Source: Cycas panzhihuaensis (lineage: Eukaryota > Cycadophyta). From it: DNA of 64,000 nt. Made by a program: the position numbers and the translations under genes. Below are positions 45,667 through 57,523 of the stretch, one piece after another; position 1 is the stretch's first letter; each line of letters starts with the position of its first letter. The stretch spans positions 234,429,741-234,493,740 of the forward strand of contig CM041465.1 of NCBI GenBank assembly GCA_023213395.1. Direction: 5' to 3'. The notes beneath the pieces were generated by a model that was not told where the DNA came from, did no database searches, and worked only from the letters and a program-made list of their open reading frames with translations.

Positions 45667-47592
45667 GCTGTCCTCACGGTAGATAATCGCGAGAACGTAG
45701 GTATGGCTATGCTGAGTTACATGGACATGACAACTCAGGAGGATAGGGATATGCTGCAGAGGTGTGGCCTGTACAAGGCCCTCAAGACACCTCAATACAC
45801 ATCGGACCAGAGGCTATTGGTTGATATAGTGTCCCATTGGGACAGGAGGAGACATGTGTTCCACCTACCATAGGTGGGGGATGTGATGGTCACGCCGAGG
45901 GATATCCGGTGGATACTGGGAGTTCTAGCGACAGGGAGGCCGGTGAGACTCGGGACGCTGCCAAAGACCGAGGCGGCACAGGAGGCGCCTGTTCTTCACG
46001 TGAGCCGATAGATGGGATCGGAGGAGCACCCCTCCGCATTCGACGCCGTGATTCCTTGAGTGAGGAAGCTAGTCATACTATGCATTCTGTTCCGGATTTC
46101 CCGGAAACAGAACTATCGAGAGGTTCCAGGTGGGTGGATGGATGCAGTTCGCCGCTGCGAAACCGGCGAGAGGATGGATTGGGCAGCCCTGATAGCGGCG
46201 AACCTCGTCGCCCAGCTGGATACTATCAGGACGTCCGACAGAGGTGGGCTATCATATAGCACACTACTACAGTGCTGGTACTTCGACCACTTCGCAAGGT
46301 GGCACCAATGGGGACCACACCTCATTACAGAGCAGGCCCCGATGGTCCACATGTGGCAGACTCGACTGAGGGGGACAGAGGACAGAGCCCATGTCAGACG
46401 ATCGGTAGAGGCCACATCACTAGACCTCCTCACCCTCCCAGACTATATAGCTGAGCCCTACAGGACGATGAGGTGGGATAGTGACGACGAGGCAGGCGGA
46501 GCAGGAGTGCCCGCAGGCGACGATAGCAGCGATGATGGAGATAGTGGAGATAGCGGGGCCGGCCCATCATGACCTGCAGGGGAGGCAGGTCCGTCAGGGA
46601 CAGCAGGAGAGGCAGAGGGTCCATCTGGAGCTGCCGAAGGAGAGACAGGACCGTCTGGAGCACAGGGCGAGGTCAGGGGACCTGTGACTAGGGCCCGCAG
46701 GCTATGGATCGTGATGGGATCTGCAGGGACGAGAGCTGGGCCCACCCCCGCGAGGAGGGAGTCCCAGGCAAAGGAGGTGCCATAGGACGAGGCACCTACA
46801 GCTGGCGGAGAGCCAGGAGGGGAGGATGCCACGCAACCAGAGGAGCAGGCGGCCACAGCAGGTGAGACCTAACCTTTTCCAGAGTCATTTAGCATCCAGA
46901 TAGAAGTTTGGTTTGATTTGATCATGGTATATAGTGAGGTATAGACTGACATATGGCGTGCTGCATTGGCAGGTACAGCAGAGATCCGGAGATTAGTAGA
47001 GGCTGTGGTGAGGGAGATATTCCCTCAGGTATATGCAGAGGGGCAACCGCCCATCCAGGCAGGTGATGAGCCTAGAGCGGCAGGAGCCCACAGAGAGGCG
47101 TTCACCCCGATGGTGAGGGCGAGGGGTATATGGGCTGCAGAGTCCCAAGAGCACGCGACATCCCAGGGACGACTGCAGTAGGACAGAGACGATGCGAGAC
47201 ACGAGAGGGATGATGCGAGACGCGAGAGAGACGAGCTGCGAGGACGGGTACAGGCTCTAGAGGCACAGGGTGGTACAGGTGGAGATGAAGAGAGCATAAC
47301 CCAGCTACCAGTGATCACTGAGTGTCTCAGAGGGACAGAGGAGGCACTCTGGGGAGAGCGGGACCGTATCCAGGCTAGATACGACCAGCTGGTCGCGCAG
47401 ATGGTATCGAGGTCGAGCCGGAGCAGGACATGTACCCACACGGTGGCGACGAACCTGAGATGGCCGCGGGACGAGGAGAGCGAGGTAGGCAGCTCGCGGA
47501 GGCCCAGGAGGAGCCTCGGAGGCATGTGGTCCCCAGGAGAGGGATCACAGAGACCAGGAGATGGCACCCCAGGAGCGGGGCAACAGCAGTAG
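45667..47592 (+). pseudogene. Antisense PMD-like gene of element B, two exons, nearly open
   Basis: Exon 1 (45667-46861) follows an acceptor GATGTGAACAG; the likely ATG is 45703 (MAMLSYMD). The PMD-like core includes RCGLYKALKTPQ, RLLVDIVSHWDRRRHVFHLP, VMVTPRDIRWILGVLATGRPV, then the frame 46060-46572 with GGWMDAVRRCETGERMDW, GGLSYSTLLQCWYFDHF and MVHMWQTRLRGTED. An acidic DDEAGGAG, DDSSDDGDS stretch and Gly/Pro-rich repeats (PAGEAGPSG) follow. Intron 46862-46972. Exon 2 encodes RRLVEAVVREIFPQVYAEGQPPIQ and an Arg/Asp/Glu-rich heptad-like region (RDDARRERDELRGRVQALEA), ending at TAG 47590. Breaks: TAG at about 45868 (CAG in A), a frame disturbance near 45980-46040, TGA 46570, TAG near 47179. 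Function is unknown; cellular PMD proteins act in the nucleus on genome and transposon control. Confidence 0.7.
46862..46972 (+). other. Intron of PMD-like gene in B (111 bp)
   Basis: Donor CACAGCAG|GTGAGACC, acceptor TGCATTGGCAG|GTACAG. The interior is T-rich with in-frame stops, against a GC-rich exon background. Same length and place as in A. Confidence 0.75.
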
Positions 47593-48253
47593 GATATGTA
47601 CATGTAGTTTTGACAGGGGAAAGCACAGGCCTCCAGGGGGTCATATATACGACCATATGATTGTACCCCCCTGCAAGGACACCAGCTTCCCAGGATGTAT
47701 GATGTGACATGATTTTGGATGTATATATATGTATGGGGTGATTGGAACCCCTTTCGGATATGAGATGCTGTGCATGATATATCATATGTGGATGATGTGT
47801 ATGTTTATTTTGTGTTTTGTGAATGTCATATGGTAGATGTTTTATGTTATGGATATTTTATGTTGTGAACACATGTTTCCTTCCATGTATGGCTATATGT
47901 CTAACAAGAGCACACACACACACGTCGTGAGCGGAGACGACAGAGAGGTGTGAGGTTAGAGGATAGCGCATCATACACGTCTACAGAAGAGCATAGCGGG
48001 ATATGCGAAGGAAACAACGGGCAGGAAAGAGGGGCGATGATGCCCCCAAGCGTCCTCCTGATTGGGGAATGCCCAAGCAAGACAACAGAAGGGTTCCCGA
48101 GAGGATACGGGAACGCGGGTTTCGCGGAGGGAACCGGAAGGATGAAGCAGGATCCATCTTAAATTGCCGTTCTACCCATGGTTGGGAAGAATGGGGACAA
48201 CCTAAGATGGTAGTTTAGGCTCATTTCAGAGCAGGGTGAAGGGATCGCCGAGA
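47593..48253. other. Spacer between convergent PMD gene and pol in B
   Basis: No coding similarity. It contains TATATATATG tracts, a CA microsatellite (about 47913-47924) and AT-rich ATGTTTTATGTTATGG-like stretches that could serve 3'-end formation. Both flanking genes point into it. Confidence 0.5.
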
Positions 48254-49385
48254 GATCATGCGTAAAACTTCTTAAGGAACTTTCCATTAACAGCTTTCTC
48301 AAATTCGAGCCCTTCCAGGGTGGCTATCCTATAGGCACCATTATCGAGGGATTCGATAATGACGAAAGGACCAACCCATCGGGGTTTGAATTTAGTCAAA
48401 CGGTCATGGAGATATTCGAGCTTGAGGACATAGTCCCCAGGAAACAAAGGGAAGGAACGAAGGCGTTTGTCGTAGGCCCTTTGTGAGCGGGCTTTGGATG
48501 CTAGGTTAGCCTGGTAGGCAGCTAAGCGTCTCTCATCCAAAGCTTCAAGGTCCAGCAGTGTTCGACGGATCGACTCCTCGCCGATGAAACCTCAAGGAGA
48601 CTCGTAGGAAGGAATCTCCACCTCCAACAGAGTACCACCTCGCATCAGAGACCGTGGAGAACGGGTCATTCCTGGCGAATCTGATAGAGGTACGATAAGC
48701 CCACAAGGCTGAGGGCAATCGAAGGTGCCAATCCCTTTGGGATTGAGCAACAGTTTTCTTGAGGATGCTGACAAGAGTCTTATTAAAAGACTCTACTTGA
48801 CCATTTGCCTGAGGGTAGTAAGGGGAGGAAGTCTTGTGAGAAATTTTAAACTTCTCACAAAGCTCGTCCACCTCCTTATTACAGAAAGGAGTTCCATTGT
48901 CGGTGATTAGGACGTCCCGATTCAAACCAAGAAATGATATGCTGATAAATGAATGTGGCAATCGTTTTTCCAGGAGTAATGATCAAAGGAATAGCTTTCG
49001 CCCATTTGGTGAAATACTTCATGGCAGTCAAGATGAACTTGTGCTACGACGACGAAGGTGGGGAGATAGCACCGATAAGGTCTAGTCCCCATTGAGCGAA
49101 AGGCCATGGCGAAACAATAGGATGCAGGGCCTCAGAAGGCACATGGGAAATGTTGGCATGCTCTTGACATCGCCGACATTTTAGAGCAAAGGCGTGGGTG
49201 TCTTTGAAAAGAGATGGCCAGAAATAGCCCATGCGAAGGATCCTCTGAGCCATGGACTGGCCCCCAAAGTGACCTCCACAAATGCCGTGGTGGCATTCGC
49301 GGCACCGGTTAGCTTCGCCGCCAGTGACGCAGCAGAGGAGGATCCCATCGAAGGACCTCTTGTACAATACCTCGTCCACGAGGAG
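48254..49385 (-). pseudogene. Integrase of element B, frameshifted
   Basis: Zinc-binding domain at 49379-49170 (LLYKRSF-like start, CHHGICGGHFGGQSMAQRIL, then CRRCQEH), with the HHCC residues in place. The first catalytic Asp is in WGLDLIG near 49080. The second is in ITDNGTPFCNKEVDEL near 48905, and the Glu in YYPQANGQVESFNKTL near 48790. The C-terminal module (48256-48540) reads LEYLHDRLTKFKPRWVGPFVIIES and ends NGKFLKKFYA. Between 48700 and 48600 several small indels shift the frame (RFARNDPFSTVSDAR), and C shares them. A further break separates the zinc domain and core (49050-48960). It would insert element cDNA into the genome. Confidence 0.85.
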
Positions 49386-50760
49386 GTATTGCCTGGCAGA
49401 AGTCCAGATACGAGATTTAACTTTATTACTAGCGTCGGGGCGGTATTGTTGCTATGTGAGATACCGCACTATGTCGCCGTACCACTCATTATCGATGAGC
49501 GGGTGGAGAGAAGCTCCCTGAATCGTCAGGATAGACTCATCGGGGAGAGAGTCATCAACGGGAGTATCAAAGGAGTTAGGGATAGGGGCATCCGCGAGTT
49601 GCTCAGCCACTATCATTCCCTTCTTTGATTTCTAGTTGACGATGTGGAGATCGAATTCTTGGAGTAGGACGGCCCAAACCACCCTACCCGGCAAACCGAG
49701 CGAGTTAAGTATCGCAAGGGATCGGATTGAACGATCACCAGGTGTTGCCGAGCAAGTAGTGCCTAAACTTCTTGGTCGCATGGACCAAGGAGAGGCATTC
49801 CTTCTCGGCAGGGGAATAATTAAGCTCAGCACCCACGAGGGTGCGACTGATGAAATATATAGCTCTCTCAGTTCCTGAGTCGTCCTCCTGAGCGAGCATA
49901 GCGCCCAAGGATTCGTCGCAACGAGGTATACAGGATAAAGGGCCTATCGAATCGGGGAGGCGCCAACGTAGGAGTGGAAGCTAGGGCTTCCTTGGGTCCT
50001 TCGAAGGCCTTTTGGGTCTTGTCGCACTGTGCAAAGGGGCTCCCTTCTTCAATAGGTTCGTGAGGGGTTTAGCGCTCACAGTGAAGTCGGCTAAGAAGTG
50101 CCTAAGGAAACCGAGCCTGCCTAGAAATGACTTAATCTGCCGTTGAGTTCTAGGTGGCAGCATGTCGAGGATCGCTCTGACTTTGTCAGGGTCGATCTGA
50201 ATTCCCCGTTTGGATACAAGGAATCTGAGGAGTTTACCCAAAGTAACGGCAAACACGCATTTGAGCGAATTAAGACTGACGTGATACTCGCGGCATCGTG
50301 AGAAGATGGCACGCAAGTCGGAAGGGTGATGGGCCCTCACGCGGGAGAGACCCATCATATCGTCCATGAAGACCTCCAACAGTGTCGTTGATGAGGTCAT
50401 GGAAGATAAAATGCATGGCTCTTTCGCAAGTAGTACCGCATTTTAAGGCCAAAGGGCACGCCAGTAGGCGAAGGTACCCAGGGAGTAGTGAAGGCCGCCT
50501 TATGGCGGTCTTGAGAAATCAATCAAGTTATAACCGAGAAGCCGTTCATTAGGGACATCACTTTGAATCTGGCGGTGCGATCGATGATCTGATCGAGGAA
50601 GGGTAACGGAAAATTATTTTTAAGACAAGCATTGTTGATGTCGCGAAGTCGACATATATGATTGCCCATTCTTTTAGCAATGGGAACAATGTTGAGACCC
50701 ACTTATTGAAGTCGATAGAAGTAATGAGCTCAGGCAGAAGCTTTTCAACCTCCATCTTGA
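49386..50760 (-). pseudogene. Reverse transcriptase and RNase H of element B, frameshifted
   Basis: RT starts near 50760 with degraded fingers, then a decayed FSGYNQ region near 50540. The catalytic box reads VFMDDMMG at about 50375-50350 (MDD in place of the usual VDD), then SLKCVFAV, KLLRFLVSKRGIQIDPDKVRAIL and IKSFLGRLGFLRHFLADF down to about 50100. The pol RNase H follows at 49980-49700 (GAMLAQEDDSGTERAIYFISRTLVGAELNYS, then AEKECLSLVHATKKFRHYLL). The stretch 49640-49386 links to integrase (a decayed YDAPI and RYLT region). Multiple frameshifts split it into small frames. Confidence 0.8.
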
Positions 50761-51755
50761 CGCAGATAGCTTCGGTGAAGGGGACCGCTCGCGCATGAGG
50801 CGTGCGCCAAGAAGGGTGGTGAGGTTATGAGTGACAATCAAGGGGTCGATTCCCTTCATGTCAGCATAATCCCACGCAAAAATGTCTCTAACTCCCCGGA
50901 ATGTAAGGGAGTACTCCCTTATCTCATCAGGAGAACATTCCAACCCGACCTTAATGACCTTGCCTGGGGCCAAGACTACGTCTTGAGTTGCCCCCATGCA
51001 CATGGCATTGCCCTCCTCGAAGTGGAGAGGGGCAAGATCAACAGGAGAAGGAGGAATAGGAGACGGGATCAGATCGACAAGCGTGGACCCGATCGTAAGA
51101 ATCTTCTGATGACCAAGCCGGTGGTGACCAGAAGGCAAGTTAGGCGCAAGGCCCGCCAGATGCTCAAGAAGGGCTTTATCGTCCTCGAAATAATCCACCC
51201 CATGGATGACCTTACTTCGAGTAGAGGAAGCACCGGAGGGAGCAAGAGCAACGGGACCGCGATGGTCGTCAGGTCGCTCAACTTCCCCATGGGAATCAGG
51301 CGGGAAAACGAGAAGAGGCTCCTCGGAAGGAGCGAAAGGCAATTCTTCGAAGCCATTATCTACGGGGGGTAATGAAGAAGAAGAACTGGCGATAGGCGTG
51401 TCAACACAAGCGATGACGTGTGACACGACAAGCGCCTAGCCTCACTAACAAGAGGGGTTCTAGATGAGGATCTAGAACAAGGCAAAGCGACTCCATCGGG
51501 CGGAGGAAAGAGACGGTGAAGATAATCCTCGCCTTCGCCGAGCGACTCATCATCACTAAACGGGCAAGGTACCAGAATCCCCACGCCAATAGGGGCGAAC
51601 CGCGTGAGACTAGGGGGAGAAGACGCGGGGTCTTCTTTGGATGGGTTAGGTATACCAATAGAGCAAGCTGAGGCGTGAGTAGATGGACCTTGGTTTGCCG
51701 AACTGGTAGAACGGGTTTGTTTGGTAAAAGGGCGTTCGCGGGGAATCACTCTCAT
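50761..51755 (-). pseudogene. Linker and pol N-terminus of element B
   Basis: The frame 51426-50674 carries a Ser/Pro-rich linker and the conserved KVIHGVDYFEDDKALLEHLAG, GNAMCMGATQD, APGKVIKVGLECSPDEIREY, then IFAWDYADMKGIDPLIVTHNL, the usual lead-in to RT in this gypsy group. W has the same arrangement at 15441-16450. It is not a domain of known activity. Confidence 0.7.
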
Positions 51756-52130
51756 TCATCCGTCATAGACGAATTTAAGTTGTCCCCAAAGAGTCGAGCA
51801 CACGGCTCCCATTTGATCGAGCCATGGACGACCTAGGAGGAGGTTGTAATCCACGTCAACGTTGAGGACTACAACGTCGGCAAGAATGCCTTGCCTCAAG
51901 GGTGAGCTAATCGCGATGTATCCCGTGAGGGTCTTCGCTACCATCATAACCTTGGCATCGCTAGGAACGGGTTCCATATGAGATACCAAGCTCTTGCATG
52001 ACACGCAAGGGCATGGCATCGACAAGAGCCGCTGTCGACAAATTCTTCAAGAGTGCACCCAAGCGATCGATGGTGATGGTGAATGGGAAGTTCCACTGAC
52101 GTTCCCTTTCACCAGCGGGAGGAAGATCCT
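51756..52130 (-). pseudogene. Aspartic protease of element B, frameshifted
   Basis: In element sense, FPFTITIDRLGALLKN leads to the active site, where VDSGS can be read across a frameshift near 52040 just before VDAMPLRVMQELGIS. The C-terminal part (51756-52025) reads LTGYIAISSPLRQGI, VLNVDVDYNLLLGRPWLDQMG with the conserved LLGRPW. It would process Gag-Pol. W has DNGS in place of DSGS. Confidence 0.75.
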
Positions 52131-54786
52131 TAAGATCAAAGGAAATAATGGGTCCACCACCTTGGGCGATGCCCAAAGCATGGACAGGTGCATCACTTGA
52201 TCCTAAAGCTTCCAGGAGGAGGGCCCGCTGCTCGGGACAACTCCTCAGAACGTCCATCAAGGACATTCCTGCAGCGACCGTATGGAGCTTGTCCACGACG
52301 GAGAAAGGCTTACCCTTCCCAGTAGGTTGAGTAAGTGCCCTTCGGAAATTGTAATGTCCCGGGCGTACAGGAATAGCCTTGGGAAAGAGAGGGACTTCCG
52401 GAGGAAGGGTCTTCGGAAGAGGGTCAAAAGGGGCGAAAGAACAAGTAGCTCCCGCCGCTTCCTTAGCAGCTTGAGATCGCATAAGGGCAAAAGTAGGAGT
52501 TACTTCAAGCAACTGGATCACCTTCTTCCCCCTGTTCCGGGGTCGTGAAGGCGACGGGGTGCGACGGTTAGGAGAACGAGAGGAGGAAGACGAGTTCCGA
52601 GCGCCCTTCCCGTTATCGCGGGAAGGATGGGGATCAGGCGATCTTCCTCGGTTACGGTTATTCTTGGTTTGGGTGTTACGATCACGTTCCCCGTGTTTAG
52701 GAAACGGATCCTTGTGAACTGGTTGATCCAAATTAGGCCTTGAGGCCCGTTTGGGAGAAGAATCGCGTCGAGGGGCATCCTTTGGATGCTGGGCCCTACA
52801 ACGCAAATCGTCGTGGAAGCAATCCCCATGAATGGAGCACCACTTCTTCTCAAGCGAGGGCCTGACCTTCTCGCTGAGAGGACCGGGTGTTTCCATTCCC
52901 GGAAGAGGAGCTTGGGTAGTTTGTTGGACTTGTTTGTTTGATGTAGGGGATGAAGGAGCTGAGCTTGAGTTCCTTCATCGTACGCTCAAATGAGCGTATA
53001 GCCGATGTGAGAGGGTCTAAGGTCCTCTCAGTAGGATGAGAGGAAGACCGAGTCGGCTGGGAAGGTTTGGTATCCTTGGTAGGGGGTGGTGCCTCACTGC
53101 CAGAGTGCTTGAGAGGTTTCGAGACCCATTGATCTCAATAGCCTCCAACGCCAAACACTTGGCGATCGCGAGTCACATGTAGTCGCCCATCTGAGGACTC
53201 TACGTGACTTCGGACGAAGCGCATTGACGAAAAGGTCTCGCTCAGCCTCGCAATGTTGCCTTAGTGGAGTGAAGCAAGTCATGGAATCGCCAGACAAAGT
53301 CACGATTCATCTCATCGTGACCTTATTTGAGCGAAGAATGGATTTCATTCCGCCTCGAATGGACGCCACATCAAAATAGTTGATGAACGTGTCCACCAAT
53401 TGGCCGGAATGAATGGATTGAGTGGGGTGGAGACAAGAGAACCATTTGAGGGCGCCACCGCAAGGATCACGGAATAGCTTTATCAAAATATGGTCGTAAG
53501 CCCAAGAATCGATGCATGCCATAGAAAACTATGGACATGTCTACTGGTCTCATGACGAAGTCCCATTGAATCTAGGAACTTGTGGGGATGAGGCGGAAAA
53601 TTGGTTCGCAACACCTCAACTGAAAGAGGAGTTGACCTAAAGTCCATGAAGGGGCGCGCCCTTGCCTGGACCGTAGGATCAACGAATGTCGGCAGGTAAC
53701 GACAAGGAGCGATGGGGTGGGACACCCATCCTCCTCGAGGAAGCGCCACGAAAAGAGGCATGGGAGTAGGTGCCTCGAAGGAGTCTGCCCCTGCGAAGGC
53801 ACAACATATGGAATTGCATTCGAAGATGGGCAAGAGGGATGCGAATCGTTTTGCCCATATGGACCGCCTGCAGTGGGGCGACCCCATATGGGTGTAGCGG
53901 ATCTACCCCATAAACGGGAAGACGGCTTCCTCTACCCTGCCCCCAAGGTTGAGAAGTATACCCTGGGGGAGCATAGAAGGAAGCACCAATGTGTTGGGTT
54001 GGAGGATGTGTGGGAGCGAGTCCCACATGACTAGTGATTGGAATGCTAGTAGGACCAGTGGGCCTACTAGGAGCAACATGCGCCACATGAGGGGACGGCA
54101 CATTGGTTCGATTAGGAACAGGTATGCTAACCTTCAGTTGAGGGAAAGACACACCATGAGAAGATCCTAAGGCATTAAGGCCTCGATGAGGAATGGAAGG
54201 TGCGACACGTGTTCCCACTGTGGGAATAGGAAGTGAGTGGGACACACGTGCAGGCACAAAGGGGTTCGTTGTCAAAGGAAGAGTGGATAAGGATGAGGTA
54301 TGCGGGGGAGGAGCGGAAGAGGAAGAGGCCCCTCCATCAAGGGCACCCTCAGTTATCCAGACGGCTTGCAAGCTGCGTCGCATGGCGACACTCGCTGAGA
54401 GCTTCAACTACGCCAACAGAGAGGTCCCTACATACTCAGAAGAGGTGATCAACCTCGAACAAAGTAGGTTCTCTAATGTTCCTCATAAGAGTCGCCAACC
54501 ACGTGGCAAGCCTCGAGAGAACGAATCCTTCTACCAGACAGGTAGAAGGATGGACATCAAGTGAGAGGTGTTGGTCATTTGGGTAATAAAAGGGTTCGTC
54601 ACCCTCTTGGGTGGAACCAGGAATAGAAGAAGGAAAAGCATGGGTTTCCAAGGTTGAAGTATGATAGGCCCAATCGGAAGAGTATCCCTCCATAGTCAGA
54701 TCAGAATCTGATAAAAGAAGAGGGTGATACTCAGGGTCTTCTAACAATGGAGGTAAACCGCGCAAGCGACGAGAAAAGCGTCGCAT
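52131..54786 (-). pseudogene. Gag of element B, frameshifted
   Basis: The start codon at 54786 (MRRFSRRLRGLPPLLEDPEY) lies about 170 bp inside the LTR. A Pro/Ser/His-rich N-terminal half follows (frame 54407-53679). The retrotransposon gag core is at about 53600-53100 (HSFxMACIDSWAYDHILIKLFRD, LKWFSCL, TFINYFDVASIRGG, then ERDLFVNALRPK). The zinc-knuckle-like CSIHGDCFHDDLRC is at about 52840-52800, inside the long frame 52896-51961, followed by a basic, Ser/Arg-rich stretch. Frameshifts occur near 53480 and 53100. It would form the particle; it continues into protease. Confidence 0.8.
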
Positions 54787-54953
54787 ACGAGATTAACCAA
54801 CAATGTTAGGGAAAGAGAGAGAACGGCAAAATGCACGCGTTGGGGGCTGCCCAATGTAGAGATAGAAATAGGTATAAAAAGGATCACACAAGAGTAGCGA
54901 AACCAACCGAAGAGACCAAAATTAACTCCCCATCGGCCCCTCAAGATGGTTGC

Positions 54954-57523
54954 TGGACGCTACTGCCACGGACAACTACCTAACTAATAGGTATGGGGGG
55001 GAGTGCGTGGTGAAAAGATAGAAGGTGGGACCTAAGAGGTGAGTAACTATCACGCAGAGTGCCCCGTGCACCAGAGCGCGAGTTCGGGATCTGCAATGGA
55101 GTATGGCTACTATCGGGTGACCCTTCATCACTTCGAGCAAGGGGTGAAGGTGCGTAGGGCAAACCTGGGTTGACCTAGGAGTAGGATCCTCCCACCCTTG
55201 GGTGGCCAGAAGGGGGAAGAGGAAATCCAAAGGGAAAGAGTCAAGAGTAAGCCTACACAACCTAACTGGGTACACAAGTGATGCGAGAAGCAAGGCACTT
55301 GTGTGGTTGAAGAGAAGAGGAGAAAGGTGGAGAAAGAGGGTTCCTATAACCTTTCCTATAGATGGTAAAAGTAGAAATGTGTATAACAAAGTAAATGAAA
55401 TGCAACCAAACACGACACCAAATTTTCCCCTTTTATCTTTCAATGTGCTAGTTACTACAGGAAAAATAAAAGGCAAAAAGGAGGTAGCAAAGTGGAGCGA
55501 AACGTGCACGTGGACCGAGGGTGTGCGTGACGAAGAAGCCTTCTCGAGGAGCACCGAACCGTTCCACGCGGCGCGTCGGATGCAAGATGTTACGGCGGGT
55601 AGAAAAGAGGGGCTTCCTTACCTTCCCCGGAAAATCAAATGCGATGCCAAGAAAGAAAAGAAGCACCAACTAATAAGTGAAACAACACGAAAATATAACA
55701 AATACAAGGGTACTTACCTAGAAGTGGACTAATCTGCGATATCCTCCAAGGCCCCGAATACTTGCAAGCAAAGGCGATCTCTCCCTTCCCAGGGGAAGAG
55801 CACTAACATGTAACACAAAGATCTAACAATATATGCTCAAGTGATAAATATAAACTTAAACATACACGTTAGTACCAATCCAACAAAGAAAATACCCAAG
55901 AAAGAGTGACCAAGGCGTAGCAAATGATCTAGAAGCCCTGAGCTACCGCCTCCCGCAAGTGATGCCCTAACCTCCCCTCAAGCGCCATGAGGCAACGGGG
56001 ATAAAATCAAGAGCAAGGGCTAGAAAACTAAGAAGAAAATGGCAAGGAGAGGCTCAAGGAAGCCCACTGCTGACCGGATGCTATGAGGAGCAAACCGCAA
56101 CCGGGGAAGGTGAAGCAAAACCACGGCTGGGACTTATGAGTGATGCCCAAACTTGAGGAAAAGGCCCCAAATCAGCCCTGCAACTTGTGACAACACTGGT
56201 TTGGGCGACCAAAAGGAAGCCTTCAAACCCTTGTTTGCAAGCCAAGGGCAGCACGGGGCGAGAGGGAGGCTTTGGAGGGCTCAGAGCCGCTTAGGAGCGT
56301 GGAAGGTGGTACTGCATCCACCTGTGTCCTCTCCAAAACCTATGCCACCTCAACGTCACGCTGAGCAAAGAAACGCAGGCAAGAAGCACAGAAAGAGTGG
56401 TATGACAGCCCACAAACAGAAGGAAAACTAACTTACAAGATCAAGCAAAGAGCAAGCCAGGCTGAGCATGAATATCACAAAAAATAATGTTAAAACTAAG
56501 AGTACCCGAGTAGGGGAGGCAAGGAGTATGCCTCAGCCAAAGGATAGCGGAGAGGGGCTGAGAAATCAGCCCAGATCTTGAGTGCAACAGGTTTGGGACC
56601 CTGCTAATGAGATGTGAGAGGAAGCACCTGCACTTGGGAGCATTTATGGACTACCTGAGCAAAGATCAACTGGAAACACTCCAAAGAGGCCCTCTCCAAG
56701 GTGTTTGAGGGGCTAGGAAAATGTCTCAGCCACACCAAAGGAGAACAGGGCGCTGAAGGAGGGACGCTAGTCCAAAGAGCAAAGCAGTAACAAAACAGAG
56801 AAGAGTAGAGCAGGATGATGTTTCCTTGAGAGCAATTCCAAAAGTGAGCTAAAAGAATCCTTGAAAATGAGCTAAAAAGGGCTTAAGTACTCAAACAAAA
56901 CCCTAAAGCGTGCGATTAGGGCGCGACTGGAAGAGAAATAAGGCACGAGCCACGTGGCAGTTTTGCAATAAATGCGAAATTACCACGACGGATTTTTAAA
57001 AACAACCTGAGACAGTTGTACCGCCGCGAATTTCGCGGTACCGTGGATATTCTGGCTGTACTACGAAAAATCTAGCGGTACGCACCTAGAGCCAAAAATG
57101 GGGCCCACCAACTAGTCTAGGCTGGGGGCAGATGACTGAAAGGACTAATGGGAAGCTAGGACACCTACCCGGGGGTAAGCATGCCAACAAACGGGTCCAA
57201 GGGAGCAAAAATAGGGCTCGAGTGGGGTGGCAAGTTAACCAGACGATGATGAGTCATCACACCAAGTGAGGTGGCGCAAACCTAGTGGATCCCGGAGCGA
57301 GGAGGGCGATGCAGTGAAGTAATATGGTCACTGTGGTGCCACACTCGCCAGAGTGTGCCCTCAATAGGCCATATAGTTAAAATAAGTGTGGACAACCAAG
57401 GTTGCCCACAAAGCCACGCACATGCAAGCATGCAAGCAACATCATCAAAGAAAGAGATGACGATGCGAAAACATACCGCACTTACCTCGAGCCTGATTCC
57501 GTATCCATTCCCGAGCCGGAACA
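54954..57523 (-). repeat. LTR shared by elements B and C (2.57 kb)
   Basis: On the + strand it starts TGGACGCTACTGCCACGG and ends CCGAGCCGGAACA. It is the 5' LTR of B (gag on its left) and equally the 3' LTR of C (polypurine-side sequence, RNase H and PMD on its right). 54954-55720 is almost identical to 41100-41868. Beyond this, short clusters of differences alternate with identical blocks. Confidence 0.85.

Larger units (their letters stand above)
41100..57523 (-). mobile_element. Gypsy element B, minus strand, full-length layout
   Basis: LTRs at 41100-43689 and 54954-57523 enclose, in element sense, gag (54786-52131), protease, RT, RNase H, integrase (to 48254), antisense PMD-like gene (45667-47592, + strand) and a second RNase H-like domain (44485-44090). 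Over the first 760 bp the LTRs are almost identical, so the element is young. It sits in exon 2 of the PMD gene of A. Its upstream LTR also serves as the downstream LTR of C. Coding regions carry frameshifts and stops. Layout and sequence resemble Tat/Athila-type gypsy elements. Confidence 0.85.

Noticed and set aside
46458-46856. Minus-strand frames such as 132 aa here and 136 aa at 40131-40541
   Set aside because: Shadows of the GC-rich, repetitive PMD exon on the other strand; the Ser/Ala/Pro-rich composition mirrors the Gly/Pro/Ala-rich + frame.
53717-54564. Plus-strand frames over B gag
   Set aside because: Shadows of the minus-strand gag; gag motifs and element order support the minus strand.
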